A stretch of 64,000 nt of DNA from Anaeramoeba flamelloides (GCA_027625915.1 JANTQA010000060.1:4960001-5024000); one strand, 5' to 3'. Shown: positions 35,523-48,495, counted from the first letter of the stretch. Numbers and translations: made by a program. The notes: generated by a model not told the origin, from the letters alone.

Positions 35523-38500
35523 TCCGTTTATCTGGTTATAGTGATTTTATTTTAGATGTATTTGGAATAAAGAAAAAGATTTTCAAATTTATTCGATTTT
35601 GGAATGAAAAAAAAAGAAATAAAACTTTTCAAGTTAAAATTTCATTTATTTAAAAAAAGTATATCCAGGACTGGAAATTAAGTTAAAATCAATTATATTA
35701 TTCACCATAAAAGTCTAACAGTTTATTAAAATATCCAAAAATAACCACTTTTTAAAAACTTTCAATATCAAGACTATTTTGATTAAAATATCGGTGAATT
35801 GGTTTTTTGGACTGGCTTAACAATATTTAAGTATTTCAATTCAATTCTAAAATTTTTTAATTGTAATCTTCAAAAACAATTTATGTAGTAAACTTTTCTT
35901 TTTAAAAGTAAATTCTTTTTAATTTCATTTTAGGGATTGAGGTTGTTTTCAAAATTGTTTAATATATGATTTCATGTCTGTCTTTTTAAAAATTATTCAT
36001 TTCCAAATTGTTGTTTTTCTCATTTAGAAAAATCTATTAAATTAACAAATAATAAATACATCTTTTTTGAGGCTAAACAAACATTTCGTCAATAAAAAAA
36101 TTTATAATTTAGGCTAATAGGAGTAAAAATTATCAAAATATTTTTTATTTGGAGATCATTTATTCAGTAATGAAAAAGAAATTCTCATATATAAAACTCA
36201 GAAATTTCATTTCACAATTTGAATTTTATTTTTCTTTTTTTGATAATACGAAATTTCTTGAAGGAAATTTGTTTTTTAATCTTTTGAATTTTTTCAGTCT
36301 TTATATAATATCCGACCACTAAATTTCATATTTTGACATTTTTTACGTTATTTATTTTGAATTTTACTGTATTATTATTCAAAATAATAATTGATCTTAA
36401 AGTTTTGTTTTTTGAAAAAAAAAAATTGAATTTGGGAAAATCTTGAGTAAGAATCAAGTTTAGCGATTTTTTATTTTATGTGAACTAAAAAAAAAATAAA
36501 ATTTTAAAGACATTTGAAGAATCACGTTAATCAAGAAATCAATAAAATCTAAAATAATGAAACATTTCAGTTCAAATTTTTTATACTTTTTGTAAATTTA
36601 ACTTGGAATTTTATAAATCACAATACTGGCTGAGTAAAGAGTAGTAATTTTCAACTACTTTATTTGGTTGTTTGTTCTGGTGTCAATAGAGAATTAAAAC
36701 AATGGTTCTTTTTGGATAAAAACACAAAGGAGTTTTTTCTCATAAACTAAATTGAGTTACAAATAACTAATCCTCTTTTTACTTTGCTTTTCAAAAACAA
36801 ATCTTTACAATGGTGTATTCCTAATACAACCCAATAAATATTTCTTTTTTGTTTGAGTACAGTAATACTTTTTGTTCTGTTTTTAGTGATTAATTTTTGC
36901 AGTATATTTTCAGAGAAATTTCATAAGAAAGTAAAAGAAAAATTTTTTAGATCATAACTGAAGAAAACTTTTTGCAAGTGTGAAAAAGAAAACTTTTCAA
37001 TTCGTAACTTGTAAAACTTCTTGATAAACATTCTGTGGAAAAGGTTATTAGAAAGATAATGAGAAAGGAAAAGGGTGAAAAAAGAAGAAAATTTGTCTTG
37101 ATTGTTTTATTATTCATTTCGGAAATTTCTGATTTCATAATTACAATCGTTTATTCACTTTTTTCAATGAGAAACTTTTTCGTGAATCTAAAGGCTTCTT
37201 GAAAGTATTTTGGTAATATATTTGAAAAGGGTATCTATTAATTGGAAAGTTAAAATGGAAAATTGTAAATCATCGTTACTAATTAATAGTTAAGATCTAT
37301 TTTCATCAATTTTTTTAAAAAACGGTACTTTTTTCCTTTGAAAATTTACTTTATTAAAAAAAAGATTTTATAAACTTTTTTTTGTTCGTATTTGAAAAAA
37401 AATTTTTTAACCAATGATAGTAGAGTGTATTTCAACAAAACTTTTCCAAAAAAACTTGTCTGTAAAACTTGTTCTCAACTACTAGAAATGTATTTTAATT
37501 TTAAAAAATTCCATTTTTTTCCAATTATTTCTCGTTTAAAAAGATCTTGATTTATATGTTTATTTGAATTTGATGTTTGGAAAAAGAAAAAGAATAAATG
37601 ATCAAAACATTTTACTTTTCTGAAATTTTAGGTTAGTAATTCCTGAGAGTTTGTATCAACAAAAAACCTTTAAAATTTACAATTATTTTAAAAATACAAA
37701 AAAAAAAATAAATCAAATATTGTATCATTGAAGATAAGAAAAAATTGATCCTTTCTTTTATTCAGAATAATTTTTTAAATTTCTTGAAACTGAAAACATT
37801 TAAGAATGTATCTTAGTTATTTTAAGAAATAAGTTCAATTTTTAAAAAGTGTTACTCAATTATGTTTCATTCGATCTCTTGATCAATTCTATTAACACTC
37901 TTGAAAAGTTTTTATTTTATAATTTCTGACACAATACCAATATGTAAATAATAAATTTGTAAAATTTTCACTTGAGGTCATTTTTTTTTTTCTTTTTCAG
38001 TTTTTAAAGAAATTGAATATTATTCATATTCTGTATTTATTGGCTTGATCTTTTTTTTATTATATATTAAGTGAACGCACAATCCAATATGAAAGTTGTA
38101 ATTTAGAATTGAAAAAAATAAAAGAAATTTTAAGAGTTTAAAACATTATTCTTACCAAAATAAATTTTCAATTTTTTGATCAAAATCATTTTTTCTAATT
38201 AATACATTTTTTTTTTTTTGTTTTTATTTATTGTTTTTTAAATTTTTGTTTTTTGCTTTTTTTTTTTTTTCTTTCTATTTTTTTCTATTCTTATTTTTCT
38301 TTTCTTTTTTTTAAAAAAATTATTTTTGTGAAAAAAATCCATTTAAACCCCAAATTAACATATAGAAAAGTGAGATATTTGTATTTTCTTTTAAAATAGA
38401 TACATTTACAATTAAAAAATCTTATTGTCAACAATTATAATTTTCCCTAAAATAAATTGAGAAATTTTGCTCGAGACATTCCTATAAAAGAGGCCAAAAT

Positions 38501-38666
38501 ATATTTTATTTTTTTTTTTATTTTTTTGCTTTGAAAGTTTGTATATGAATTTCTTTTATGAATATCAACTCTATTCTGAAGTTTATAATTTCTCTTGTTA
38601 CTAAACAACCGTATTTTTTTTGATTCTTATAACAAAGTGAATATTTCATTTTTGGCGAGGCACTTA

Positions 38667-38696
38667 TGAGTGAAATGAAGTTTATATTTCACTTCG
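38667..38696. repeat. Small inverted repeat in a GC-richer patch
   Basis: AGTGAAAT and ATTTCACT flank a short loop within a patch (38650-38710) that is richer in G and C than its surroundings. Too short to call an RNA gene. Confidence 0.35.
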
Positions 38697-40928
38697 CACC
38701 CTGAATTGGACTTAATTTCATCCCATTTAAAATAAAATATTTTAAAGGGGAATTAATGTATCATTAATTTTATTTTCTTATTTGTCGTATATTCAAATTT
38801 TAAATTTAATAAAAAGTCAAAATACTTTAAATATAAAGTAATTATGTTATTTGATTTATTGTTTTGAAATTGGAAAAAAAATAATTATTCTTCATTTTTA
38901 TATTTTTTTGAACATTTTTATTTTATTTTTGGAATATTTGAAATTAGAAATTTTAGTATATTAATAATAATTTAAAGTGAATTATATTGATTTTATAATT
39001 ATAATAATAATTAAAAAACAGTTTAATGCTATGATTAATTATTAAATAAATAAATACTCAAATAAGAAATTTTAATTATTTTTTTAAGATGCTTTTAATA
39101 ACAAATCAAAAATAAAGAGATAAATGAAATCCTTTTATTTGGGCCAGAAGTAAATTTTTAATATAAATAATTTACTAAAAAATCAATCTAACAATATAAA
39201 ATACTTTGTAAAAAAAAAAAAAAAATTTAAAAATAATTTTATTGATTAAAAAGATTCAAATTTAATAAATAAAAACTTTTATTCCTAAATCATAATTTAG
39301 GAATTCGGGCAAATAAGAGGAATTAAAAACTCCTCCGTTAAATAATAAAAAAAAATAAATAAAAACTTTTTAGTAGATAAAGTAATCAAAAATAATTTAA
39401 AAATAAAAGATGAAATAATTTTTAAAAAGTGTTCAAAGATAATAAAATAATCTTTCGAAAAAAAAAAATAGTTTTTTATTTTGAATTGTGTTATTAGTAA
39501 AAATTTCAAAAAAATATTTATGAAAATTGTATTTATCAATCTAAATTAATTCGGATCTTGTCGAAAAATATTTGACATATGGCTTATTTATTATATAATA
39601 TTGTTTTTTTTTATGTCTAAATTTGAAAAGGATAAAAATCAGAAAATTATTAAAATTAAAAAAAAATCAATTATTAATCTAACTCGAACTATGGACCAAA
39701 TCATTTAAAATTGAAAAAAATATTTATTGAAAAGACAACCAAATTTTACAAGAAGAAAAATAGTTTGTTTCAAATTTAATTTAATTTTTTTATTTTTAAA
39801 TTATTAAGAATCAAATATAGGTATCGATATTGAATGTTAATCATCAGACAAAATAGATTTTATATATAATGTCAAAATAACTCTTGTAATGAATAAAGTA
39901 TTTAATCAAGCATTTTAGGCAATTTTGGTGTGCAAAGAGTCCACAAAAATTACCGTAAAGTATGATGTGTTTTAATCATAAAAAATAACAAGTTTTTGAT
40001 GTCTAGACAAACTTTTCAAAAAAAAAAAAAATTTTTTTTGACAAAATTTGGATCATAAAATAGTAAAATCATAAGAATCTATCAGAATTTCATAAATGTA
40101 TAAATATTTTTTTAAACTATTTTTTTATAGAGGTAACTAGTAAGCCTTTGATTTAAATATTGTCTTACTATGATAATAGTTTATAGATTCAATATCTTAA
40201 AATCCTTTTATAACAATCCAATGAACATCTGTATTTCTTGGGTAAACATAATATTGTCAGAATCAAGGAGTCTATATATATTAAATCATAAAATTATTTT
40301 TAACAAAATATATAAATATAATTTGAAAAAAGAGTGACTCGCCTGAAATAATAAATTGGTATATATGGATATATGTTCTTTAGTGTTCCAGAACAACATA
40401 TAATTTAAATCTGATTTGTAATTAACTTTTAAAATATTTTAAATATATATAAACCTGTTATTTTAAAAATTGGAAAAAATGAGACCAAAAGCGAAAAAAA
40501 ATGTCACAATTTTTGAAATGGGTATTACTGAATATTTATTACTGAACTTTCAACTGAATAAAAGTTTAACCTAAAGATTTTTTGTGAATAATTAAATCCT
40601 TTTGAAAGTACATTAAATAATCTATAATTTTCAGAATGATTATTTGTTAATTCAAAATCTTTTTTTTTATCCACTTGATCTTTTCCAAAAGAAAATTGCG
40701 AATTCAAAAAAAAAGAAAAAGAGAACAAAAAAAAGTAAAACAAAGATTTGAAGAAAATTAGAAAAAATGTTTCTGATCTCAAATTTCGTAAATATTTTTG
40801 TGATAAAAAGGGGGAATTAACCATCAAAACATCTTCTATTAATATTATAAAGTGGGTAATTTAAAAAAAAAAATAGTTCAGTATAAAATATTTTTTTTTC
40901 TTTTAGGTTTTACAACATGTAAAGGTTT

Positions 40929-41372
40929 TACCATTGTGGAAAAAAAGTGAAATATGGTAAAAAGTTCAACATGGTTTTTAATTGAGAACATTACTGAAAA
41001 TGAAAAGTAAGATCAATTAATAAAAGAATTAATAGATGAATAAAGACAAAATGTAGTATTCAACAGAATAAAATTTTTATTTAATACTATCTTTTGACAT
41101 TTGTTTTTCATTGATTGATCAATTATTAAAAATTTGTTCAAAAAATTAATTTTTTTTGCAATCTTCAAAGCTACACCTACAATTTTGATAATATAGTAGA
41201 TTGAATTCTGTTTGTTGGTTTGATTGAAAATGATATAATGAATTATTCTTTGAAGTTAAATTGGTTTGTTCTTTTTATTGATTTAACTTTTTGTTTTCAG
41301 GTTAAACAATGTTCCCAATTAAAAAATATGTTTTACTTTTTTATCCTGTTTCACTTTTTTTCCACAATAGTT
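40929..41372. mobile_element. Element B2: about 444 bp
   Basis: Left end TACCATTGTGGAAAAAAAGT, a second diverged GTAAAAAGTTCAAC unit, then the core TTTTTAATTGAGAACATTAC. The right end is the inverse, with two CACTTTTTT units and CCACAATAGTT. Same orientation as B1. Confidence 0.72.
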
Positions 41373-42118
41373 CGTCAAAATCGGTGATTTTTCTCTATTC
41401 TTTTTAATTATGAGCAATCTTTACACTTTATTTTATTTTTTTTTTTAAATTTAAAAGAATCAAGTAAAAAGTAAAAATTTTGATTTATTCTTTTGAACCC
41501 AAAAAACCTATGACATGAAAATATTATCATTTATATTTTTTTTTTGATATATACCATATTTTGAAAACTATTAATTATCCTCTATGTGGATTGGTATCTC
41601 AAAGTTGAATAAAACTAAAATTTATCCATATGTCTATTTTACTGTTTTTAACCAAAAAACTACTTTTTTTTCTCTAATATAAAGTCTTTAATAACCATGG
41701 TACTACTAACATCAATAAATCCAATAAAATCAATAATTTTAAATTTTATAATATTAATTATATTCATAATAAACTTGATAATTGTGGATGAAATGTTAAT
41801 ACAGTTTTAATTTTGTCTAACTCAAAATTTTAATTTTTTATTTTTTTTTCATATTTGTATCAATTGTACAAAACTGTAAATAATCTTTCAAAATTATTGG
41901 CCCATTAAAAATCAAATTTTAAAGAAAAATATTTTTAATAATTGAAGTTATCTATTATAATATAAAAATTTCGATTTTAATATTCAATACTATACTCAAG
42001 AGATATTTATTTTTTGTCTAAAAATAAAAGAAAAAAAAATAAAAAAAAAAACTGTTCAAAAAAATAGGGAAATTTATTTTGAAAGAAGCATTACATAAAA
42101 AATAGAAAATTTAAAAAA

Positions 42119-42235
42119 TTAAAAAAGCCCATTTATCGATTCTCCTTCCATTTGAATAACTAAATCTAATCTCTTTTTCACATTTGAAACCAATTTTTTC
42201 ATTAATTCATCTGTTACTTCTTTCCAATTTTTCAT
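42119..42235 (-). CDS. Possible small ORF or terminal exon (38 aa)
   Basis: A short minus-strand frame, MKNWKEVTDELMKKLVSN and on to INGLF, with amino-acid and base composition like the real exons here and unlike the flanks. The frame is open upstream of the ATG to about 42270. No domain recognised and no splice acceptor seen upstream. It lies beyond the stop of the E2F-like gene, so it is not part of that frame. It could be a microprotein, the last exon of an unseen gene, or chance. Confidence 0.3.
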   Translation of the reverse strand: MKNWKEVTDELMKKLVSNVKKRLDLVIQMEGESINGLF

Positions 42236-43085
42236 TTTCAATTTCCATTTTAACAAAATAGTGTTGAAAAAATAAAAAAGAGAAAAAATAATTTATTTGC
42301 AAACTTTTCATTATGAGAGGAAAAACTTCAAAACTATACAAAAGCAATTCAAAATTCAAAGGTAAGATGGGCCATTTATTATGAAATTTAGTCTACAATT
42401 ATTTTGATTGAAACAAAATTTAAATCTAAAATTATTCGAAATTTCGAAAATTTTGATAAAAAAACAAATTAAAAATTAATACTGAAAAATATTACAAGTA
42501 ATAAAAAAAAATCAAATATTCTAAAAAGAAAAAATATAAAAATAGAATAATATTCTTTATTGTTTTTTTTTGTTCAAATATAATTTATAGTGGTTTCATA
42601 TATATTTCTATATTATCAGTTTTTTTAACACACAATATTGGATTGTTTTTTCAATTGTTCAAAATTTAGGTGCAATATCCAAAATTGAGTGAAAAAAAAA
42701 GAAAATAATAATAAAAAAAGTAAAAAATAAAAAATAAAAAATAAAAAATAAAAAGAGAACTGAAGAGAAAAAGAGAGAAAGAAGAAAGAAAAAAAAAAGA
42801 GAGACAAGTTTGTTCAGAAAAGAAAAGAAAAAAAAAACTAAAATTAACAAGTTTACAAAAGATAAATTTTTTAAAAAAATTAATTTTTTTGATATTATAT
42901 AAATTACTTTCGGGACTTTTATTCAAGAAGAAGAAAAAAAAAATGCCCAAAAAGAAATTGAATTATATAATATAAAAAAAATTAACACGTATAAAAAAAA
43001 TCAAAATAAAAAAATAAAAAATAATAAAAATAAAAATAAAAATAAAAAGAAAAAGAAAAAATAAAAAATGTAAAAATTAACAAAA

Positions 43086-44884
43086 TTAAAACAGAGATAA
43101 ATTTGAATTACTGTCACCTCTAACAATTTGGTCTGGTAAAAATACATTAAATTCAGATGGCAATAGATGAAGTGTTTGTGAGTTATCCCAATTTGGTGTA
43201 CAATTATTTTCATCTTTTTCATCAGAAAAGGTGTCAAAGGAAAAAGCATCTATTTCATTTGAAAAGAGTTCTAAGGAGTTTTCAGCTTCAAGTTCAAGTT
43301 CTTCGTTATCAAAGTTTGGAAGATCTATTTCTAAAGGAGAAAGGGGGGTTGTTTCAAAGAAATAGGGTGATGTGGCAGAATTCTCATAAAACTCTGTTTC
43401 TGAAAATTCTGGGGAATTTAAACAACTATTATCTGAAGCCAAATCTTGGAAGATTTTTTCAGAGTCATTCAGATTGTTTTGGTTTTGAGGAGATTTCTTT
43501 TGTTCAGATTCTTGCTTTTGATCTTGTGCATCAAATTTGAAAGAATTTTGATTTTCATTCTTGGCATTAGTTAAAGTTGGAACCTTTTGTAAAGCCAGGG
43601 TGTCATTAGTTTCTTGAGTAAATGGAATTGCAATTTGTTGTGAAACATTTTCTTGCTTAATTGTGCTTCTGACTCTATTCTGGGTTCTAGTTCTAGTTCT
43701 AGTTCTAGTTTTAGTTCTAGCTCTAGTTTCAGTTCTGTTTCTATTTCCTTTTGGCATAATTTTCATTTTGTTGCCATTGTTAATACTGGAGTTGTCCTTT
43801 TCCACTTTAATTGGTTTGTTGTTTGGAATGGTTTGGTTCAAATCGAAAAAATTTTCATTCACAGTATTTTTTTTATTATTTATGTTTTCATTACAATCAC
43901 TGTAATTGTTGTATTTTCTGAATTGGTCCGATACACAGATTTTTGAAGATGATAAAGAATTTACAATTCCATTGATCTTTGTATTCACTTTGTTAACGAG
44001 ATCTTGTTGTTTATTGTCACTGAGTCGAGAAACAAATTTTTGTTGGATCTGTGAAAGCCGATCCAAAAGTTGTCGTTTCTTTTCAGCCTTTTGGAAATAG
44101 ATCTTTATTTTTTCATTAATTTCGGGTAACATCTCAGATTGCTTCCAGTCCCATTCGTATTTTAAGGTCTGGGGATCAAGTGTAACAAGATTCAAAAGAT
44201 GATAAATTCGAAGTACATTTGAAACTCTTTGTTTTAAAAATCCAGTGGTTTCGGTTAATTCTTCACATGTATATGATCCTGTTAAAATAAAAAGAAAAAA
44301 AAGATTTTTTTTGTTATTTTTTTATTGTTTTTTAATATTTTTTTATTTTTTAGTTTTTTTGTTATTTTTTTGAAAAAGAAAAAGCAAAAAAAAAAAAAAA
44401 ATGCAAAAATGAACAAACTTTGTTGAATGAGTTGAATTAGCCTAAAACTTAACAGACCAATTGTTTTTTCTGATCGGGAATTTTCTAATGATTCCAATTC
44501 TTTTAAACGTCGTTTTTGAGATTTTTTCAAATTCTTCTCGACAATGATTTTGTTAAAATTGTCAGATTCTGTTTTGGTTAAAAAGAGCGAAGACCAAACT
44601 TTGCTAAGAAAGAACGTTTGTTTTTTGGGGTTGTTTTGAGATTTTTTCTTTTTTCGTGTGGTTTGCGATCGATGAAGAAGAATACGGTTTTGGACCAGTA
44701 GTTGTTGAACACTTTCAATCCTTTGAACAATTTGTTTATTGACATTCTTGTGACACAAATTGTATTTTTGAAAGAACTTTTTTTTCGTTCGATGGAGTTT
44801 GATTGTTTGTTGGGGCTGGTAAGTTGAATATAGAAAATTTCCATATGACCAAAAGAGAGAATAATAATTGGGATTTAATGTCAT
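43086..44884 (-). CDS. E2F/DP-like winged-helix transcription factor
   Basis: Two exons, 44884-44419 and 44278-43086, give 552 residues. The 140-nt intron splits the winged-helix domain, and joining restores KTIGLLSFRLIQLIQQ, then SYTCEELTETTGFLKQRVSN, then VLRIYHLLNLVTLD (residues about 138-198). This matches the E2F/DP layout: GLL start, first helix, second helix, recognition helix, then a wing. The recognition-helix hallmark RRxYD is changed to QRVSN. A helical Glu/Lys/Leu stretch follows (204-245), where E2F proteins dimerise. Basic N-terminal region; Arg/Thr repeat (TRTRTRTRT); Asn/Gln-rich linker; acidic Phe-rich C terminus that could activate transcription. Donor GTTTGT is weak, acceptor TTAACAG is good. 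An E2F role in S-phase gene control is inferred from the fold only; another winged-helix family is possible. Confidence 0.68.
43683..43735 (-). repeat. Coding hexamer repeat (TTCTAG)n
   Basis: About eight imperfect TTCTAG units inside the E2F-like gene encode alternating Arg and Thr on the minus strand. Likely unstable in length. Confidence 0.8.
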
Positions 44885-45712
44885 TTTGTGTTCAAAAGTT
44901 AGATATTTATTTCAAAAAAAAAATCAAAAAAAATGTTTTTTTTTTTTTTTCAACTGCAAAATTTTAACAAACTGAATTTAAAAGAAAAACACCAATCAAA
45001 TTTATAAAACATTTAAGTGATTTGGAAAATTTTTTCCAAAATAGAAATTTATTTTTAACAAAGAACATTTCATTTTTCCAAATAGAAATTGAGAATCAAA
45101 GAAATGGAATACTATTTCGTTTCTGGGAAATTAAAATTTGTTCATTGTTTTTGGTAGGGAAAGTGAGAGTTTACTTTAAAATTTATTTTTTAAAAAGATT
45201 AAGAACTATTCTAACTAATGTTGAATAAGTGGGATATTTTATGTTTCCTTGGATAACAAAGTTGATTTCTTTGGATGGGTGCAAATTTCTCAAACCCCAA
45301 AAATGTACTTTTAAAAAAGAACAAGCTTGTTTTTGAATCTAAAAACAAGATCAAGAATTTTTTATGTTGTTCTTGGATTACTTATGTTTGTGAAAAGTGA
45401 GAACTTTTTTTTTCATTACTGCTATTTGAATTTATATTCAGAATAATTTTCACTTCCATTTCAATTTCCTTTTTGAAAAGATCCACAAACCCCAACTTAG
45501 TTCTTTGGGAACTCTATTTAGTCAAAGAAAACATGGATATGGAAGTGAAAATTTTTTCCCATTTATTATTCAATAACCAGTAAGTAATAAAAAAGAGAAA
45601 ACTATTTTTCCTCACCACCTTTTTTTTTGTCTTTTGGATTTTCAGAAAAGAAAATAAAAAAAGAATTTTGGGTCTGAGGGTTGGAGTGAGAAGAAAAATT
45701 ATTTAAAAAATA

Positions 45713-46152
45713 TTACTGTTGTGAAAAAAAAGTGAAACTGGAAAAAAAGTGAAACATGGTTTTTAATTGGGAACATTACTGAAAATGAAAAGTAAAATCA
45801 ATTAAAAGAACAAACCAATTAACTTCAAATAATAACCCATTATATTATTTTCAATCAACCCAACAAATACAATTTAAATCTACTTGATTTATCGAAATTG
45901 GTTGTGTAATTTTGGAGATCTCAAAAATAGTCAATTTTTTGAACAAATTTTTAATAATTGATCAATCAAAGAAAAATCCATACTAAAAGATAGTATTACA
46001 AAAAACTGTTATTGTGGAAAATACTTCAGTTTGTCTTTATTTATTTATTTATTCTTTTTTTAATTGATCTTACCTTTAATTTTCAGTAATGTTCCCAATT
46101 AAAAACCGTGTTTCACTTTTTTTCCAGTTTCACTTTTTTTCCACAATGGTTA
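45713..46152. mobile_element. Element B3: about 440 bp, inverted relative to B1 and B2
   Basis: Two GAAAAAAAGTGAAAC units at the left end, then the core TTTTTAATTGGGAACATTAC; the right end is the inverse, closing CCACAATGGT before TA. This is the best-preserved copy. The interior matches B1 and B2 on the opposite strand. Confidence 0.75.
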
Positions 46153-46610
46153 GTATAAAACTTGGTAACAATTTCTTTTTTGAAAAAAGTTTTAATGAAG
46201 GACTATCCATATATTAAGTTTTGTGAGAACTGAAACATAACCCAGTATACCGAATAAATGAATTAAAAGACTCTGTATTAAAGGAAAGTCAAAATATTGC
46301 AAATATTAGATTTTTCGAGGAAATCAAAAAAAGGTATTTTATGATCAAAAAAAAACTTGGAATAAATTCTTGAACAAAACAAGGTAAATTATAAGAAATT
46401 TTTTTTTTTTTTGATATCACAGTCTGTTATATACTATTATTTTTAAGGCTATATTTACATTTGGGGTAAACTATATTCCTAAAAACAATAATTTGCTAAA
46501 AATGAAGCCAAGTGAGATTCAGATATCATTATTTTCCAATTAATAAATGAAAATTTTTATTTCAATTTCCAAAATTAATATTAATTATAACTGTTACAAT
46601 CAAATAACCA

Positions 46611-47072
46611 TAACTGTTGAGAGAAAAATGTTGGACACAGAAAAATGGTTGGACACCATATTTAATTGGGAACATTAGTAAAATTGAAAATCAAATCCTT
46701 TTGATAACTAGGTGAATTTTATATAAATCCAGGTTTAAATGTGTTACAAGTTCATTAATCTGTGGTTTGTATAGAATACTTATTTGAATGGTTGATAACT
46801 TAAGTAGATCATGCATTTCTAACAAAAATCCAAGTTTTAGTAAAGTTTACTATTAATTCTGAAAATGGTAAAATTTAAACTTGCTTTAGATTATAACAGA
46901 TAAGGTTTATAAAAAGTAGAATTACATTAATTGTTATTCGAATAAGTAGATTATTGTTATTTTCTTTAGTTATTTCGCAAACGATTCAAATTAAAAATCA
47001 CATTCAGTAATGTTCCCAATTAAAAATGGTGTACAATTTTTTTCTGTGTCCAACATTTTTCTCTCAAAAGTA
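46611..47072. mobile_element. Element C1: about 460 bp
   Basis: Left end TAACTGTTGAGAGAAAAATG, two units of the type GAAAAATGGTTGGACAC, then the core TTTAATTGGGAACATTAG. The right end is the inverse (CTGTGTCCAACATTTTTCTC). The interior matches C2 in opposite orientation. Confidence 0.72.
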
Positions 47073-47579
47073 ATAAAAATTTTGTCTTATAGTTATCTTA
47101 GGAAGTTTAATTTGTTGTCTAAAAATATCATTTCTAAAAGATTCTGTAAAGATTTTTGGGTTTTCTTCCACTTATAAACTAGAAAAATATTTTGAAATGT
47201 AAACTAAAAATTTTAATTACTTATTGGAAAAGACAGTAATAGAAAATTTGGTTTAAATTTTTGGATATGAATTTTAAAAAATTCTATTTTTTTATTAGGA
47301 AAGGACTTTGTGTTACTGATATTGTTTGTAAGAAAATTAAATACCAAAATATAAAAAAACAAAGGATTTTCAATTACAACAATAAAAATAGTAAAAGGTT
47401 TGTTTCATAGTGTCTTCATAACAAAAATTTTTTTTTTCAATTCCAAAAATTTTATTTAGTTTATACTTTTTTTTTTGTTTTTTCTTTTGATTTATCACCT
47501 CAAAACCAATAAAATAAAAAAAAAATTCCAAAATCTCCATACCAAAAAAATCGATTAACAAAAAAAAGTTTTAAAGGAT

Positions 47580-47738
47580 CTAAATTTGAAAAATCCAAAT
47601 AGAAAAAAACAATTTAATCTTTTCTTTTTTTATATTTTCAAAAGCATTAATTACTTCAATACGAAACTGATTTTTTTCTTTCAGTAAAAAATCAACTAAA
47701 TTAGTCCTGTTAATCCAGTTTGTGTGTTGTTTATTCAT
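47580..47738 (-). CDS. Possible small ORF (52 aa)
   Basis: Minus-strand frame MNKQHTNWINRTNLVDFLLK and onward, with coding-like composition in its first 38 codons, weakening toward the end. TTTAAAG directly upstream could be a splice acceptor. No domain recognised and no partner exon found. It could be an exon of an unseen gene or chance. Confidence 0.28.
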   Translation of the reverse strand: MNKQHTNWINRTNLVDFLLKEKNQFRIEVINAFENIKKEKIKLFFSIWIFQI

Positions 47739-47769
47739 ATCTTTAAATAATAAAAAAGTAAGGATTTTA

Positions 47770-48030
47770 TAATATTGATTCAGTAATAAATAAACTCATT
47801 TGAGAAAGGAAAAAAAAATAAAAAAAATCTTGAAGATCCCAAAAAGGTACAAAGATCTACATTTTGAAACTAGCAAAGTTTTACTCAATATTCTATATTC
47901 TAACAAGAATGTGCATTGGAAATTGAGAGTCTTTTTTTGGCGCTTTTATCTAAAAATGTCCTCATTTTTGATTGACGATCTTTAGAGATCATTCATATAC
48001 CAATATTGTAGATTTGTTTTTAATTGGGGA
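47770..48030. repeat. Repeat M2
   Basis: Aligns with M1 at 23220-23530. Near its right edge (48013-48030) it carries TTTTTAATTGGGGAT, the same core found inside B and C ends, immediately before C2. Confidence 0.5.
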
Positions 48031-48031
48031 T

Positions 48032-48495
48032 GACTGTTTAGAGAAAAATGTTGGAAAGAGAAAAATAGTTGGACTGCAATTTTAATTGGGAACCTTACTG
48101 AAAATAATTTTTAATTTCTTTAGTTTGTGAAATAACTAAAGAAAATGACAACAATCTACGTATTCGAATAACAATTAAAGTAATTCTACTTTTTATAAAC
48201 CTTATCTCTTGTAATCTAAAGCAAGTTTAAAAATTACCATTTTCAGAATTAATAGTAAACTTTACTACAAATTTGGATTTTTGTTAAAATAGCATGATCT
48301 ACTTAAGTTATCAACCATTCAAATGACTCTTCTACACATATCACAGATTAATCAACTTGTAACACATTTAAACCTGGATTTATATAAAATTCACCTAGTT
48401 ATCAATAGGATTTGATTTTCAATTTTACTAAATTTCCAATTAAAAAAGGTGTCCAACCATTTTTCTGTGTCCAACATTTTTCTCTCAACAGTTAT
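48032..48495. mobile_element. Element C2: about 464 bp, inverted relative to C1
   Basis: Left AGAGAAAAATGTTGGAAAGA; right CTGTGTCCAACATTTTTCTC and CAACAGTTAT. The internal block AAGTTATCAACCATTCAAAT is the inverse of the C1 interior. The match to C1 continues about 30-50 bases beyond the right terminus. Confidence 0.7.

Larger units (their letters stand above)
35523..42118. other. 6.6-kb intergenic region, nearly featureless
   Basis: No credible coding frame; open frames of 60-100 codons are Phe/Ile/Lys-rich by-products. It holds element B2 near its right end and a small inverted repeat near 38665-38695. T-rich tracts near 38200-38330 are conspicuous. I see nothing else. Confidence 0.6.

Noticed and set aside
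40525-40827. 100-codon minus-strand frame with Phe-rich middle
   Set aside because: Low-complexity by-product of A/T runs; no domain, no splice signals. It shares CACTTGATCTT and purine-rich text with 16570-16670, so it is more likely repeat-derived.
42625-42950. Three overlapping Phe/Leu-rich minus-strand frames
   Set aside because: Entirely due to purine-rich tracts such as AAAAATAAAAAATAAAA; no real protein composition.
43653-43946. Plus-strand Ser- or Leu/Val-rich frames over the E2F-like gene
   Set aside because: Translation of the TTCTAG repeat on the wrong strand.
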